Shown here: one piece after another, positions 1 through 10,499 of the stretch | How the letters are laid out: every line of letters begins with the position of its first letter | Position numbering within the stretch: position 1 is the stretch's first letter | Source of the DNA: Cryptomeria japonica | Taxonomy: Eukaryota; Streptophyta; Pinopsida; Cupressales; Cupressaceae | NCBI RefSeq assembly: GCF_030272615.1 | Contig: NC_081409.1 | Span: forward strand, 875,368,594 to 875,432,593 | Length of the DNA: 64,000 nt | Direction of reading: 5' to 3' | The notes under the pieces: model-generated | Databases searched by the model: none | Told to the model about the DNA's origin: nothing | Seen by the model: only the letters and a program-made list of their open reading frames with translations | Program-made: the position numbers and the translations under genes

Positions 1-2313
1 GTGTAGAGTTTTTTGTGGGATTTTTCACTAAGGGTTCATTTGTATATGACCTCTAAATCATGCAAATTAGTGAATAATCACAAGGCAAGGAGATCCACCA
101 AGCACCTCTAAGCATCTGTTAGCATGGGAGAGAGAAATCAGCTTTTAGAACATCCTCTGCTTTAGGCTGTTCATCCTTTAGCCTTTTTTCTTCCATTGGG
201 CAATGCTTTTAATGAGTGTATGCCTTATAAGTCTTAATTATCTCACAATATTTACTCATGTGGGATTCTCACAATTTGTCTTTCTATTATTTTTAGGCAA
301 TTAATGCTTTCATAGTGGGGTGTCATATAGATAATTTTGTTTTTATGGGATTTTTCACTACGTGCAGTATTTTCATACTTAAGTCATCATCGTGATGAAT
401 ATTTTCCTGCAGTGATTTACTTCTCTATGATCTTTAACTCATGTATGGTGGTGAACAATGACAAGGCAAGGGGATCCACTAAACATGCTACTACCTGATC
501 ACTTAGTTTTTAAATTTTGAGATGGACAAGTTCATCTTAATTTCTTAAAACGATTCCTTGGGATCTATGGGTCAAATGGAGGGTTCAATGGACCTATATG
601 ACAATTATCTAGATGAATGTTTCTTTAGGCAATGTAGTGAGCATTTTTGGTCAAGACTATAAAGGTAAATTTGGGTGCCGAGAGGGTTCTGCAACTCTAG
701 GTTCATAACAAACTTGACCTTGAGTCTGATCATGCAGTACCTCAACCAGTAATATCTCATGGGATGGGAGGCTACTGGGACCTAACGTTCAGAGTAAAAT
801 GTTATTCATTTTTTATCTTTGTAAGGTCAAAGCTAGAAATAATAATGGCTTAATATCACAATAGGCCAAATCTGACAGTAGAGGTAATGGAACTTGTCAG
901 ATCCTCTCCTGATTATTGCTGATAAATTGATAATTATGACTGAATATTTAAGAAAAGCGTGAAACTTAATATTATAACCTTAATATTAAATCAGAAAGGG
1001 TTTTCCAAGCAGCCAGCAATCAATATCAATTTAGGATCCTGTTGATGTGTTGCTTAGGCACATGCGAACACAGAATAAAATACTATAAGTATCTTATCCT
1101 CTCTTGAACAAAATCTCTTGGATGCTGAAGATTTAGCTTAAGGATTACCCAAAAAGACTCCAAGGTTCATATATGTAGGATCACTACGTGTGGATAAGCT
1201 TAGTTGGTCGTTGTGATTGCTGTTTCATCAAGGGGCATTTATGGTTCGAAAAGATTTCATGAAGTGAGTGGCAAATGGCATGCAATGTGGTTTTCTCCTA
1301 AGACTACTAAATGATGATCGAAGAAATGGAAAAAGATGAGGGTTTAGAGGAATTCTAAGCTATTCTAAAATGAATGAATGAAGAAATGACACAAGTAAAA
1401 CCCAACTAGTTATAGCATCGCCATAGCTTGAACAACTCCACTAGAACTAGTGCAATCTTCTAAGGATGTTTAGAGATTTTCAAATCACTACTAATCATAG
1501 ACACCATCAATTGAATGCACATCAATGATTAAGCAATAATCGAACTTAACACTTTCAAATATTCCAGTTGACCACACAAGGCTTGCGTACAATCAGCAAG
1601 AAGCTAGTGGTATGGATAACGAGCTTCACAATATATCAAATGCAACATTCCATCATCTAATCTAAACACTGAAACTAACATAAAAGATTGACTTGAGATG
1701 ACAAAAGAACCATGCAATAAGCTTCAAGGATTGAGCAAAAACACCATAACTTCAATGTTTTACTAATCCAATAGCCAAACAACAACAATTCTTCAAGTCT
1801 TTCTCTTGCCAATATTCTAGCACTATTACTCTCTCTTCTACTCTATTGCTATTACTAACATCATCAACATTGCTATTAACCTTTTCAAATGAAATGAGTG
1901 GAGCTTATATAGGACTCCCAAATACAATGAATGGTCGAGGTCGAATGAAGATCAAGGGCCAAGATCTTGCCACCTAAACCTTAATTAGGGTTTAATACAA
2001 ATGAAAACCCTATCAAGATAATCATCATCATGAATCAACCAATAAGAAGACAACATGTGCTAACACGGAAGTCGAGGAAGCATCCTCCAATAGGGAAATG
2101 AAATGCCAAGTGGACTCATAACAAACTTTCTTCTAGAATTTTGTTTCCTTTCTCCTTCTCCTTTCTAGCATATTCAATGAATCTGGACATCATGCCTTCC
2201 ACTTCAAAAATTGGAATTTCAGGTAGATTCTTCATATGTGTTCTTCTAGGTGGATTACTTCATCAAAGACTGCAAGAAGTGTGACCTCCCATCCATGCTC
2301 AAGTTCTTTTGTC
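1..2313. other. Non-coding repeat DNA with a minus-strand LTR-like promoter
   Basis: No coding region is supported here. Positions 1-120 and about 330-490 are diverged direct copies: both carry GGGATTTTTCACTA, then a CAAGGCAAGG-GATCCAC block. On the minus strand a TATATAAG box lies at 1903-1910. The minus-strand DNA beyond it reads like the R/U5 of an LTR, so this could be the remains of the 3' LTR of the repeat that encodes the minus-strand pseudogene at 2314-10499. I could not pair it with a second LTR copy, so that link is an inference. Confidence 0.35.
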
Positions 2314-3681
2314 TTATAAATAAGGAACATAGTCCACATCTGTTTCAATTTCCGCCCTTTTGTCAAGAATGATGCACATCACCTCAATTATCTTGTCATG
2401 AATAGGATGGACAGTATCTTCGACTTGACTACATTTGTTACTCACATCTTCAAAAAGGAGTTTCTTCATTTGGAGCAAGGTCGACCACTGTAACAGATTA
2501 GGAGCCGATTCCTTTCTAATTACCCCTTCTTGTGCCAGTATCTGTCTAGGTGCTTTCCTTATTGCTTGCAATACTTGAACGGTGACGTCCTTAGCATGAG
2601 TGAAGGCATCAACTGTAACCATGAGGTTATGAACTATCTCAAGAACTCGAATGGGTCTACCAAGTATTTTCATCATATTTCTTACAAACTCATTAGCCAT
2701 TGTGAATGATTTGCTGATCCATGCCTCTAGAAGTTGTGCTGAATTCCTCATTTTCTCCATATGATCAACTGACTCTGCGGGAAGCAAGTTAGGTGGTGTG
2801 GCTGCTGGACTTTGATGTGTCAATGGTTGCTGAAATTGTTGAACATAGTTCCTCCATGCATTCACCTCCTTTTCTAACCTTTTGTTCTTCTCTATTTCGG
2901 CCTTTAGCTTCTCATTGACCGCCTTCACTGAGTCAGTTGCTTCCTCCAAGGTTTGCTCAGAAGTGAGTGGACCTAAGTCAAATGTCTCCAAATCATATTC
3001 TTCTTCCATAATCTCATCTTCATATTTATTTACCGTTGGAGTGGCAATCTGTATCTTTCTGGAGCCTGCATCATCTCTTATTATTTTAGACATCTTCGGA
3101 GCTTTCTTTCTCTCAATGACTTCTTGAGGTCTGTTTAGAAGACTTTCTAAATCAAATGCTTGTTGTTGTTGTTGTTCTATTACTTCTTTGGTAAGCCACT
3201 CTTTGAGCCATTCGGGAATAAAAGATCTTCCTTCTTTTACTTGCACTTCTTCGGGTAATAGTTCATTCTTGGGAGGGGAAGTTACTTCATTATTGTCTCC
3301 TTGTTCTTCATCATCACAAATTTGGATATGAAGGGCTGGATTTGATGATTCTTGTGGCATTTTCCCTTTATCTTGCCTATCATTCTTGTCATTTTGTATT
3401 GTAGACTCTATTGATTCATCTACTTCGTGGACCATGCCTTCATCTATTCTTTGATCTTTGCCTTGATTTTCTTTTTCGTGTCTAGAAGAAGCACTAGGAG
3501 GCTGATCAGAATTTGTCTTTTGCTTAATCTTGGAAGTCTCCTTCTTTCCTTGTTCATTCTTCCTTTTTGATCCTTTGGAATGAGTGGTATTTTCATTGAC
3601 ACTTGCCCTTTCTTCTTCTTCTGTCCTTGTCTCCAAATTGAATGTCATTGTCACATCTTGCTCCTTCAATTTCTGATGTTG
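2314..3681 (-). pseudogene. 3' half of a disrupted repeat-encoded ORF (coiled-coil, Lys/Glu-rich)
   Basis: This is the distal part of a minus-strand reading frame whose proximal part lies at 8951-10499. The two parts are separated by the copia element 3687-8945. About 450 codons are open. The N-terminal 150 residues are Lys/Glu/Asp/Gln-rich and look disordered, a short Gln run follows, and residues about 240-280 look like a coiled coil (EKLKAEIEKNKRLEKEV). The C-terminal 150 residues are helical in appearance. If the insertion and one target copy are removed, the upstream frame runs directly into this one with a single in-frame TGA (8961-8963) between them, so both belong to one gene. I do not recognise the family. 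The context (LTR-like flanks, minus-strand TATA) suggests a gag-like or accessory ORF of a large retroelement rather than a host gene. Confidence 0.55.
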
Positions 3682-3686
3682 AATAT

Positions 3687-4174
3687 TGTTGGTGTAAATA
3701 ATTATTCATCATGGATATTATTACACTTACTTAAGTTTACTTAGGATAATGCATTTCATAGTAGTTTGGATATGAGACACTTGGGTGTTTGTGCCACATT
3801 GGGATAGTGTGTGTAGGAGAAATTCCACCTCTTTTGGTGTTGATCTTGTTATTACACTATCATATCCACTTATTGTGGAGTGATAATTCCACCTTCGGTG
3901 GGTGATCCACCTCATGTGGAATATTATATTATTTCTCCTACCTACCCACACCTATTTCCTACCTACCCTTGTTTCTTATTGAGCCACATGTCATGTTTGT
4001 GTGCTCATACATATCCCTAGCCTTGCCTATATAAGCAGGCTCATCTACATTGTATGTAACGATTGAACAATCATTGATCATTTTCTATTAATGAGAATAC
4101 AGTTTATTCTTGTCCCATATTATGTCTCTTTCATGTACATTTCAATGACTTCTTGATCTTGGCAAAATCCAACA
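3687..4174 (+). repeat. 5' LTR of the young copia element
   Basis: 488 bp, beginning TGTTGGTGTAAAT and ending CCAACA. A TATATAA box at 4028-4034 is the likely promoter of the genomic RNA. It is identical to the 3' LTR except for one base. Confidence 0.95.
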
Positions 4175-4186
4175 TGGTATCAGAGC
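4175..4186 (+). other. Primer binding site (initiator tRNA-Met type)
   Basis: TGGTATCAGAGC directly abuts the 5' LTR. This is the standard copia primer site complementary to the 3' end of initiator tRNA-Met. Confidence 0.92.
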
Positions 4187-4562
4187 TATTGGAGCTTCAT
4201 TGATTCGTCTTGAAGAGGCATTATTGTGACGTCAAGAGGCAGATCTGAGGAGCAGCATCATTTGGAGGCGTCCTAGACCAGATCCGACCTCGCCATTGCG
4301 TCCGGAAGGCCATTTCCATGAATTTTGGTTATAAAGTTGGCCTATTTTGGTGAGGAAATTTTTTTTCCCCAATTTTGCTTATCGTACGGATTTTTCGAAT
4401 ATCCCTCTATTTTTTCGAAAAAAAAAAAAAAAAAAAAATTTTTGTTTTCTCAGAAAATTTGTTTGAAAAATCGAAAAATCGAAAAAAAATCAAAAAAAAT
4501 TTTGAAAAAATAAAAAAAAAAAATCAAAAATTTGAAAAGAGAAATCAAAAAAAAAAAAGAGT

Positions 4563-5290
4563 TTTTGGGGGGTCCGCAGACCCCCCCTGTGCCTCGTACT
4601 TGTCTGCAGTTTCTTGCAGGTACTCGCAGCTGTCTCCGTACCTGCAGCGCCCGTGTACCTCCTGTCCTCGCCGCCGCCCGAGCTCATCCCTCGGCTTCCG
4701 CTCTCGCAGGTCTCCGCCAGACTGTCCTCCGTCACCCGTGCTCCCGCCGGCGAAGGCCCCCGCAGCGCAGGTCTCCGCCTCCTCCCGGCCCGCGCCGCTT
4801 CGAGCCCGTAGCCTCCCGCATCTCCTCCAGCGCGGCCCTGACTCCGCCGCTTCGTGCCCCCAGTAGCGCCGTCTCCGCCCGTCCTCCGTGCCGGCGCCCT
4901 CCGCCCCGCTCCGGCTCCTCCCTCGGTCTCCGCTTCCGGCAACAACACCTCCCGGTGCTCTCGGCCTGCAGCATCCGCCGCCTCCGCTCGAACGTCTCCG
5001 CCACCAGCGGCTCCTCCGCCACGCAGAGTCCAGGCCGGCGAATCCACGCCCGCCACGTGGCAGGAGGCCACTGGCCCGTGGACATAAAAACGCAGACTTC
5101 CGTACACCGCCATGTAGATTTCCGTACACCCGTCACCTACCCAGTCAGCTTGCACACATCATCATTCCGTACAGTACGGACTGTACAATCAACTTGCCAC
5201 GTCAGCCGTCCGTACAGTACGGACGGCCAGTCAGCCAGGCAGCGAAGTTTTGGCGACGGTCATACGGCCGTCAAATTTAACGTAGTGTTT
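4563..5290 (+). other. GC-rich, CpG-rich leader block of the copia element
   Basis: A sharp GC-rich island inside an otherwise AT-rich window, preceded by an A-rich stretch with a poly-A run (about 4420-4437). Several frames on both strands are open through it, as expected of GC-rich DNA with few stop triplets, and none shows a recognisable protein. It ends with repeated CCGTACA motifs and two perfect short palindromes (5166-5180 and 5205-5227). I read it as a structured leader, possibly for packaging or dimerisation, or as captured foreign DNA. Its many intact CpGs fit a young copy. Confidence 0.6.
5205..5227. repeat. 23-nt perfect inverted repeat in the copia leader
   Basis: Eleven-base arms GCCGTCCGTAC and GTACGGACGGC flank a single A. 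A shorter relative (TCCGTAC-A-GTACGGA) lies at 5166-5180. Either could form a hairpin or a kissing-type RNA contact. Confidence 0.85.
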
Positions 5291-5952
5291 TGCTGACGTC
5301 AGCGCCACATCAGCAGGGTTTGGAAATTTTTTGACCCCCTCTCATTTGCATTTTTGATTTTGCAGTTCAACTTCAAATGGCCATAACTTGCTCATTTTTG
5401 CTTCTTTTTGGGTGCAATTTTTTTTGAAATGGGCTAGAATTTCGTGCTCTCCGCAGTGGTGAAAGAATTTTTTGATTTTGATGCACGGATTTTTCAGAAA
5501 ATGCAGTTTTTGGTGACTGTCCCTGAGTAATCCCTGTTTTTGCAACTTCAGAGGCTTCGTTTGGGGTCATACGACCTCCTTTTCAGGTGCCGTTTTTTTT
5601 GAAAGTGCGTATTTTTTCCTCTACTTTCACATGATGCTATCAGATTGATGTCATTGTAAGTAGAAATTGTACTTTCAGATCTTGGCCATTTTTGGCTCTT
5701 TTGGTACTTGTATATTTGCTTGAATCTCAGTTAGATTCATTGCACTATTGATTGAAGTCTCTTGTATCTCATTTGAGAAGTTGTAAAATTTGCATCATAA
5801 GTCCACTTTGCCGTGTTTTGCAAGTGGCTCATTGTAATCGCACTAAGTATAAAGTGCCAAAATCATCACTTTTGGGGGGGTACTTTGATTGATTGAATTT
5901 GGGGGGTGTCTCTTGTGCTTTTGTGCTCTTGTGTTCTTTCCTTTTTGCTGCT

Positions 5953-8235
5953 ATGAGTTCTTCTAAGTTTCCTCTCTTAACTCCACATAATTATGCTACT
6001 TGGAAAATTGATGCATGGAGTAAACTTATGGAAAAAGGACTCACTCATTACATTGATGGAACTATTGTTGCTCCAGCTGATCCTAAGGCTGATCCAGTTG
6101 GTCACTTAGATTGGCTCACTAAAAATATCATAGCAATTGGTACCTTAAGAAAGTATGTATCAAAGGATCTCATTTTTCATATTGAGAAATGCACTCTAAT
6201 CAAGGATGCTTGGCAAAAGTTTCAAGACTTGTATGGTCAAGTTGATGAGATTAGGGGATATCAAATTGATAGTGATCTCACCATGTTAGATCCCAAGAAC
6301 TTTGATACTATACAAGATTATGTCACTAAGGCAAATGAGTTGAGGGCACAACTCAAAGATTGTGGCATTGATAAGAAGGATACTCAATTGATATTCAACT
6401 TGATAGGGAAGCTTCCACAAGAATATGCAGCATTTGTTTCTAGTTTCCAAACTCATAGGATGACAATGGGTTCAAGCTACACAATGCCTACATTTGATGC
6501 TTTCAATGAAATGTTGATGATGGAACAAACTAAGTTGATAAGCATGGGCATTCTTAAGACTTCTTCTAAGTCTCAAGCATTGGTGGCAAATCAAGGAAAC
6601 AAAGGAAATCAAGGAAAGGACAACTCAAACAAGAAGAAATGGCAATCAAAGCCTAAGGAAAAAGCATCATCTTCTCCACAACAAGGAGATTCATCTTCTT
6701 CCAAGAAAGATAATTCACCAAAGAGAGAGAGACCTACTTGTGCTTATTGTAAAAAGATTGGTCATGAGGAACATCGTTGCCATACTAAGAAGATTGATGA
6801 GCTCACACATATCATCAAAAAGCATAACATTGATTTGCCTAAAGTCTACAAGAAGGATGATTCATCAACTTCCACTTCCTCACATTCAAAAGGAAAAGGG
6901 CAAGCATTCATGGCTTCTACAAGTGGAAAGACTCACTCTTTTGGAACAAGAAAAGGACAAGCTCTATGTGCTACAACAAATCATACTTCAGAGAGATGGC
7001 TTCTAGATTCAGGGGCTTCTCATCATATGGCATCTTCACAGTCTATGTTCTCTACATTTGAGCCTTGCACCATGCCACAGATTTTGATGGGCAATCATAC
7101 ATACATGGATGTGATTGGGAAAGGATCTATTGACATTGGGGATAACTCCTTCAATGATGTGTTGTGTGTACCCCACTTGACAAACAATCTCCTTTCTATC
7201 TATCAAATCACACATGGCGCAACTAAGAGAGTTGTGGAGTTCACACCTGACTCAGTTTTTATTAGAGACATGGAGACTAGAGCTATCATTGCAACTGGGG
7301 TGGTTGATCATGCATCTCGGTTATACTCCTTTTCAGATTTTGTTGATGATGATGATTTCACATTTGATGATTCTACACATGATGATCACACTTATTGTGA
7401 TGATTCAGATTTTGAGGAGAACTTTGGACACTTGAATTTGGGGATTCTCACATGTAACCCAGTTCTTGAGTCTTGTACTTCATCTTCTCATATTGATATC
7501 ACATCACCTATTGCACCTGATGATGCAGATAGTGCGACAGTTTTGCCTACATGTGATTCAGTGCAGCAGGATATACATTGTCTTCCAGCTTCAGATTCAT
7601 GGGATGATTACATAACAGATATTGCAGGTTTGTTTGTGGAATCCTACATTGCAGATTTGGGAGACATCATTGATGACATACATCTTCTCTTTGATGAAGA
7701 TGATCCTTCTTCGATTGTTGCGAGGGCACACTCTGACCCTCTTGTTCATTCTCTACATGATCATTCTTTCGAGGTTGACATGATTGTGGATACTTATGTA
7801 CAGCAGTTGGAGGAGGTCTCTTTATTCTTTGAGGAGACACATGAGTCTTTGGACATTGTTCTACATCCATCTCCACTAGATGTTGCAGTTCCTTTTTCAG
7901 CAGTATGGCACAGTTTACCATCTTTGGAAGGGGTATCTTTCAGCATTGACATGGGGACACTTGAGCAGTTTTCAGAGATTCCTTTCATCATGAGTTTTCT
8001 TCATACATCTTCTCTTCATGATTGGGGAGACTTTATGGATACACCTTTGGTTTTGTTTCTTCCTAAGGGGAGGAATGTTGTTCGACGTTCGTGGAGCAGT
8101 TTCTTCATACATCGAGCTTCTATCATTGGTGCAGATTCTTCATTGAGGGATGATCACAGTTTGACTTCTCTTCTTCTCTCATATGGGGGGGACATTTTCC
8201 TCACATGGGGTTTTGTTCCTCACATACTTCTTTGA
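5953..8235 (+). CDS. Copia Gag-protease protein with an acidic C-terminal extension, no integrase or RT
   Basis: An uninterrupted 760-codon ORF. I start it at ATG 5953 (MSSSKF), because the frame upstream has only a TTG. Residues about 1-230 are a copia Gag of the UBN2 type (TWKIDAWSKL, then the LRAQLKDCG and LIGKLPQEY region). A zinc knuckle C-X2-C-X4-H-X4-C (CAYCKKIGHEEHRC) is near residue 263. A retropepsin active site LLDSGASHHM is near 350 and a gag-pre-integrase-like stretch ends near FGHLNLG. The autonomous polyprotein would continue into integrase. Here about 270 residues rich in Asp, Ser and His follow instead, with no motif I know, and end just before the 3' polypurine tract. The product would assemble particles and process itself but cannot copy or integrate alone. 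The intact frame and near-identical LTRs suggest function until recently. Confidence 0.85.
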   Translation: MSSSKFPLLTPHNYATWKIDAWSKLMEKGLTHYIDGTIVAPADPKADPVGHLDWLTKNIIAIGTLRKYVSKDLIFHIEKCTLIKDAWQKFQDLYGQVDEIRGYQIDSDLTMLDPKNFDTIQDYVTKANELRAQLKDCGIDKKDTQLIFNLIGKLPQEYAAFVSSFQTHRMTMGSSYTMPTFDAFNEMLMMEQTKLISMGILKTSSKSQALVANQGNKGNQGKDNSNKKKWQSKPKEKASSSPQQGDSSSSKKDNSPKRERPTCAYCKKIGHEEHRCHTKKIDELTHIIKKHNIDLPKVYKKDDSSTSTSSHSKGKGQAFMASTSGKTHSFGTRKGQALCATTNHTSERWLLDSGASHHMASSQSMFSTFEPCTMPQILMGNHTYMDVIGKGSIDIGDNSFNDVLCVPHLTNNLLSIYQITHGATKRVVEFTPDSVFIRDMETRAIIATGVVDHASRLYSFSDFVDDDDFTFDDSTHDDHTYCDDSDFEENFGHLNLGILTCNPVLESCTSSSHIDITSPIAPDDADSATVLPTCDSVQQDIHCLPASDSWDDYITDIAGLFVESYIADLGDIIDDIHLLFDEDDPSSIVARAHSDPLVHSLHDHSFEVDMIVDTYVQQLEEVSLFFEETHESLDIVLHPSPLDVAVPFSAVWHSLPSLEGVSFSIDMGTLEQFSEIPFIMSFLHTSSLHDWGDFMDTPLVLFLPKGRNVVRRSWSSFFIHRASIIGADSSLRDDHSLTSLLLSYGGDIFLTWGFVPHILL

Positions 8236-8445
8236 GAGTTCTCTTGTATAGCTTTCATCTCTCTTTTGGGGGAGGGTTTTTTCCCATTGGGTTTTTCTCT
8301 CTTTCCCCACTTTGTGAGAGATTTCATTGCATTGGTTTGCATGCATTTGCATTTGTGCATGGGTACCTAACATGGCCTCGTAGCCGGGACCCATCTTGCA
8401 TTGCTTAGTTGCATTGTAGACTTAAGTGCATTCCCCTAAGTTGCA

Positions 8446-8457
8446 CTTAAGGGGGGG
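8446..8457 (+). other. Polypurine tract of the copia element
   Basis: CTTAAGGGGGGG sits immediately before the 3' LTR and would prime plus-strand DNA synthesis. Confidence 0.85.
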
Positions 8458-8945
8458 TGTTGGTGTAAATAATTATTCATCATGGATATTATTACACTTA
8501 CTTAAGTTTACTTAGGATAATGCATTTCATAGTAGTTTGGATATGAGACACTTGGGTGTTTGTGCCACATTGGGATAGTGTGTGTAGGAGAAATTCCACC
8601 TCTTTTGGTGTTGATCTTGTTATTACACTATCATATCCACTTATTGTGGAGTGATAATTCCACCTTCGGTGGGTGATCCACCTCATGTGGAATATTATAT
8701 TATTTCTCCTACCTACCCACACCTATTTCCTACCTACCCTTGTTTCTTATTGAGCCACATGTCATGTTTGTGTGCTCATACACATCCCTAGCCTTGCCTA
8801 TATAAGCAGGCTCATCTACATTGTATGTAACGATTGAACAATCATTGATCATTTTCTATTAATGAGAATACAGTTTATTCTTGTCCCATATTATGTCTCT
8901 TTCATGTACATTTCAATGACTTCTTGATCTTGGCAAAATCCAACA
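8458..8945 (+). repeat. 3' LTR of the young copia element
   Basis: 488 bp, TGTTGG...CCAACA, with a TATATAA box at 8799-8805. It is followed by the second copy of the AATAT target duplication at 8946-8950. Confidence 0.95.
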
Positions 8946-8950
8946 AATAT

Positions 8951-10499
8951 CTACCCATATTCATGTGCAAGTTAAAACTTGATTCATTAATTCCCTCATA
9001 TCTGTGACTTCCTTTTCATCCCAATCAATCTTTATTTCTTTATCCTCCATCTCATAGGTAGATTGGATATATCGACCACTATCTTGTGCTTGATCAGCCA
9101 CTCTATAGATTTTGCATTTCCTGATGAGATCAAGAGGCAGCTGGGAGTGCATCTTCTTCTTTATCTCGAAGTCATTTTGTGCATTCATCCAAAAATCTTC
9201 TACTTGAAACACATGCTTATGCTTCCTTCCAGCCATTTCATCTACATTACCATAGGGATCAAAGTTATCTCTAGAAGCAAATGGTGTAAACAAATATTGG
9301 CTGGACACTTTCAGCTATTTGAAGGGAAGGGCAAACTTCTATTGAATTCTCAAGTGAAATGGAATTAGTGATGACAGCTCCATGTTTGTACCTCAAGGAT
9401 TTGGACATGCTAACAATTGTCTTGCCAGTTCGAGAAGTACTATCCTGTCTGTGGGATAACGTGGAAACATAAAAAGAGGAGAAGGACATCCTTGGATCCT
9501 TATATAGGTGAATTTGAAAAATTGAATAAACCATGCACCATATTGTTTGACAAGTTCTTGTGCCTCCGGAGACAATCTTTAATGGATCCCACCTTGTAGA
9601 GTCCTAGTGATGTGCATCGTGAAAGTATCATTGATTGTTCTATAGTGTTGTTTAGGTGGGTGGTGCAATACTTCATAAGAATCACAAACCCTTATCTCTC
9701 CAGGTTCTCTTCCAACTCGGCCTCTATGTGGTAGCCCCACATATTCATAACTCGCTAGAGAATATATGATATATGAGCTCATGTGGAATGAGTTGGTAGG
9801 AATCAACCTTCTCAAATGTACATCTAGGCAATTACTAATGATTCTTGCCCAATTAATCATTCCTTTCACTTGAATAATTATTTGAATGAAGAACATCCAT
9901 TTGTTAAAACAAAAGGCTTGAGGAGCACATATAACCCGACCAAGCAAGGTGATTAAATCCCTAAATTCCTCTTGGAAGTCAATTTGGTGTGGCCCATTAG
10001 GTATCTTGTTCAAGCAAGGTCTACTCTTTTGCAACCAATCCCTATTGATGATTGATAGGCATGCATCAAGATCATCTTCATAAATCGATTTGGCTCCTTC
10101 TAAACTTCTATAGATCATGTCCCTCTGTTTTGGTAGATGGAAGGCTTCACTTATGGCTCTTTCTGATAGGTAGGCAAGAACGGTTCCATCCTTGGCCACA
10201 ATTGTCCTTGAGTGTGAATCATAGTGCTTGGCGCATTCAATCATTAGTTCATGACATCTAACTGTAGGAGGGAAGCCGGCTGCCTTGATGATGCCGCTCT
10301 CTATTATCCTCTTGGCTATAGGTGATGGTTTGCCAATGTATGGTGCCTCACGAAGCTTCTTCACATTGAAGTCCCCAAGATTTGTATCTCCAATGTTGCT
10401 CCTCCGGGACGTAATCTTGGTCTCCAAGTCATTGCTCTTCTGACCTTCTTTGATGAGAGCTTGCCGTGAGGATGATCTGCTTGTCTTAGGCGCTACCAT
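8951..10499 (-). pseudogene. 5' half of the disrupted repeat-encoded ORF, with frameshifts
   Basis: The minus-strand frame opens at ATG 10499 (MVAPKTSRSSSRQ) and runs 306 codons to 9579. It then continues in other frames (9575-9393, 9534-9271, 9308-8961), so there are at least two or three small indels before the TGA at 8961-8963 and the copia insertion. The pieces read as one protein: a basic N-terminus, an LSERAISEAFHLP segment, a long helical middle (FQEEFRDLITLLGRV...WARIISNCLD), THT-type NDTFTMHITRTLQGG, then AQELVKQYGAWFIQF and VEDFWMNAQNDFEIKKK. I do not recognise the family. It may be related to the gag-like or accessory proteins of large plant retroelements, as the TTCGCTC array and TATA box upstream (11028-12075) look like an LTR U3. 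A host gene is less likely. Confidence 0.5.

Larger units (their letters stand above)
3687..8945 (+). mobile_element. Young non-autonomous Ty1/copia LTR retrotransposon (gag-protease only)
   Basis: This is a complete element bounded by TG...CA and by a 5-bp target duplication AATAT (3682-3686 and 8946-8950). The order is 5' LTR, initiator-Met-type primer binding site, a 1.8-kb leader with a GC-rich block, one long ORF (5953-8235), polypurine tract and 3' LTR. The LTRs are both 488 bp and I find one difference in a base-by-base comparison (ATATCC against ACATCC near 4010 and 8781). That points to recent insertion. Integrase, RT and RNase H are absent, so movement must have relied on an autonomous relative. 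It sits inside the minus-strand repeat ORF and splits it. Confidence 0.95.

Noticed and set aside
3727-3951. Small minus-strand frame repeated at 8498-8722
   Set aside because: It lies within the copia LTRs and is duplicated only because the LTRs are.
4490-5296. Several overlapping open frames of 130-254 codons on both strands in the GC-rich copia leader
   Set aside because: They overlap in most frames at once, are Arg/Pro/Ala/Gly-rich by composition and show no domain. GC-rich DNA simply lacks stop triplets.
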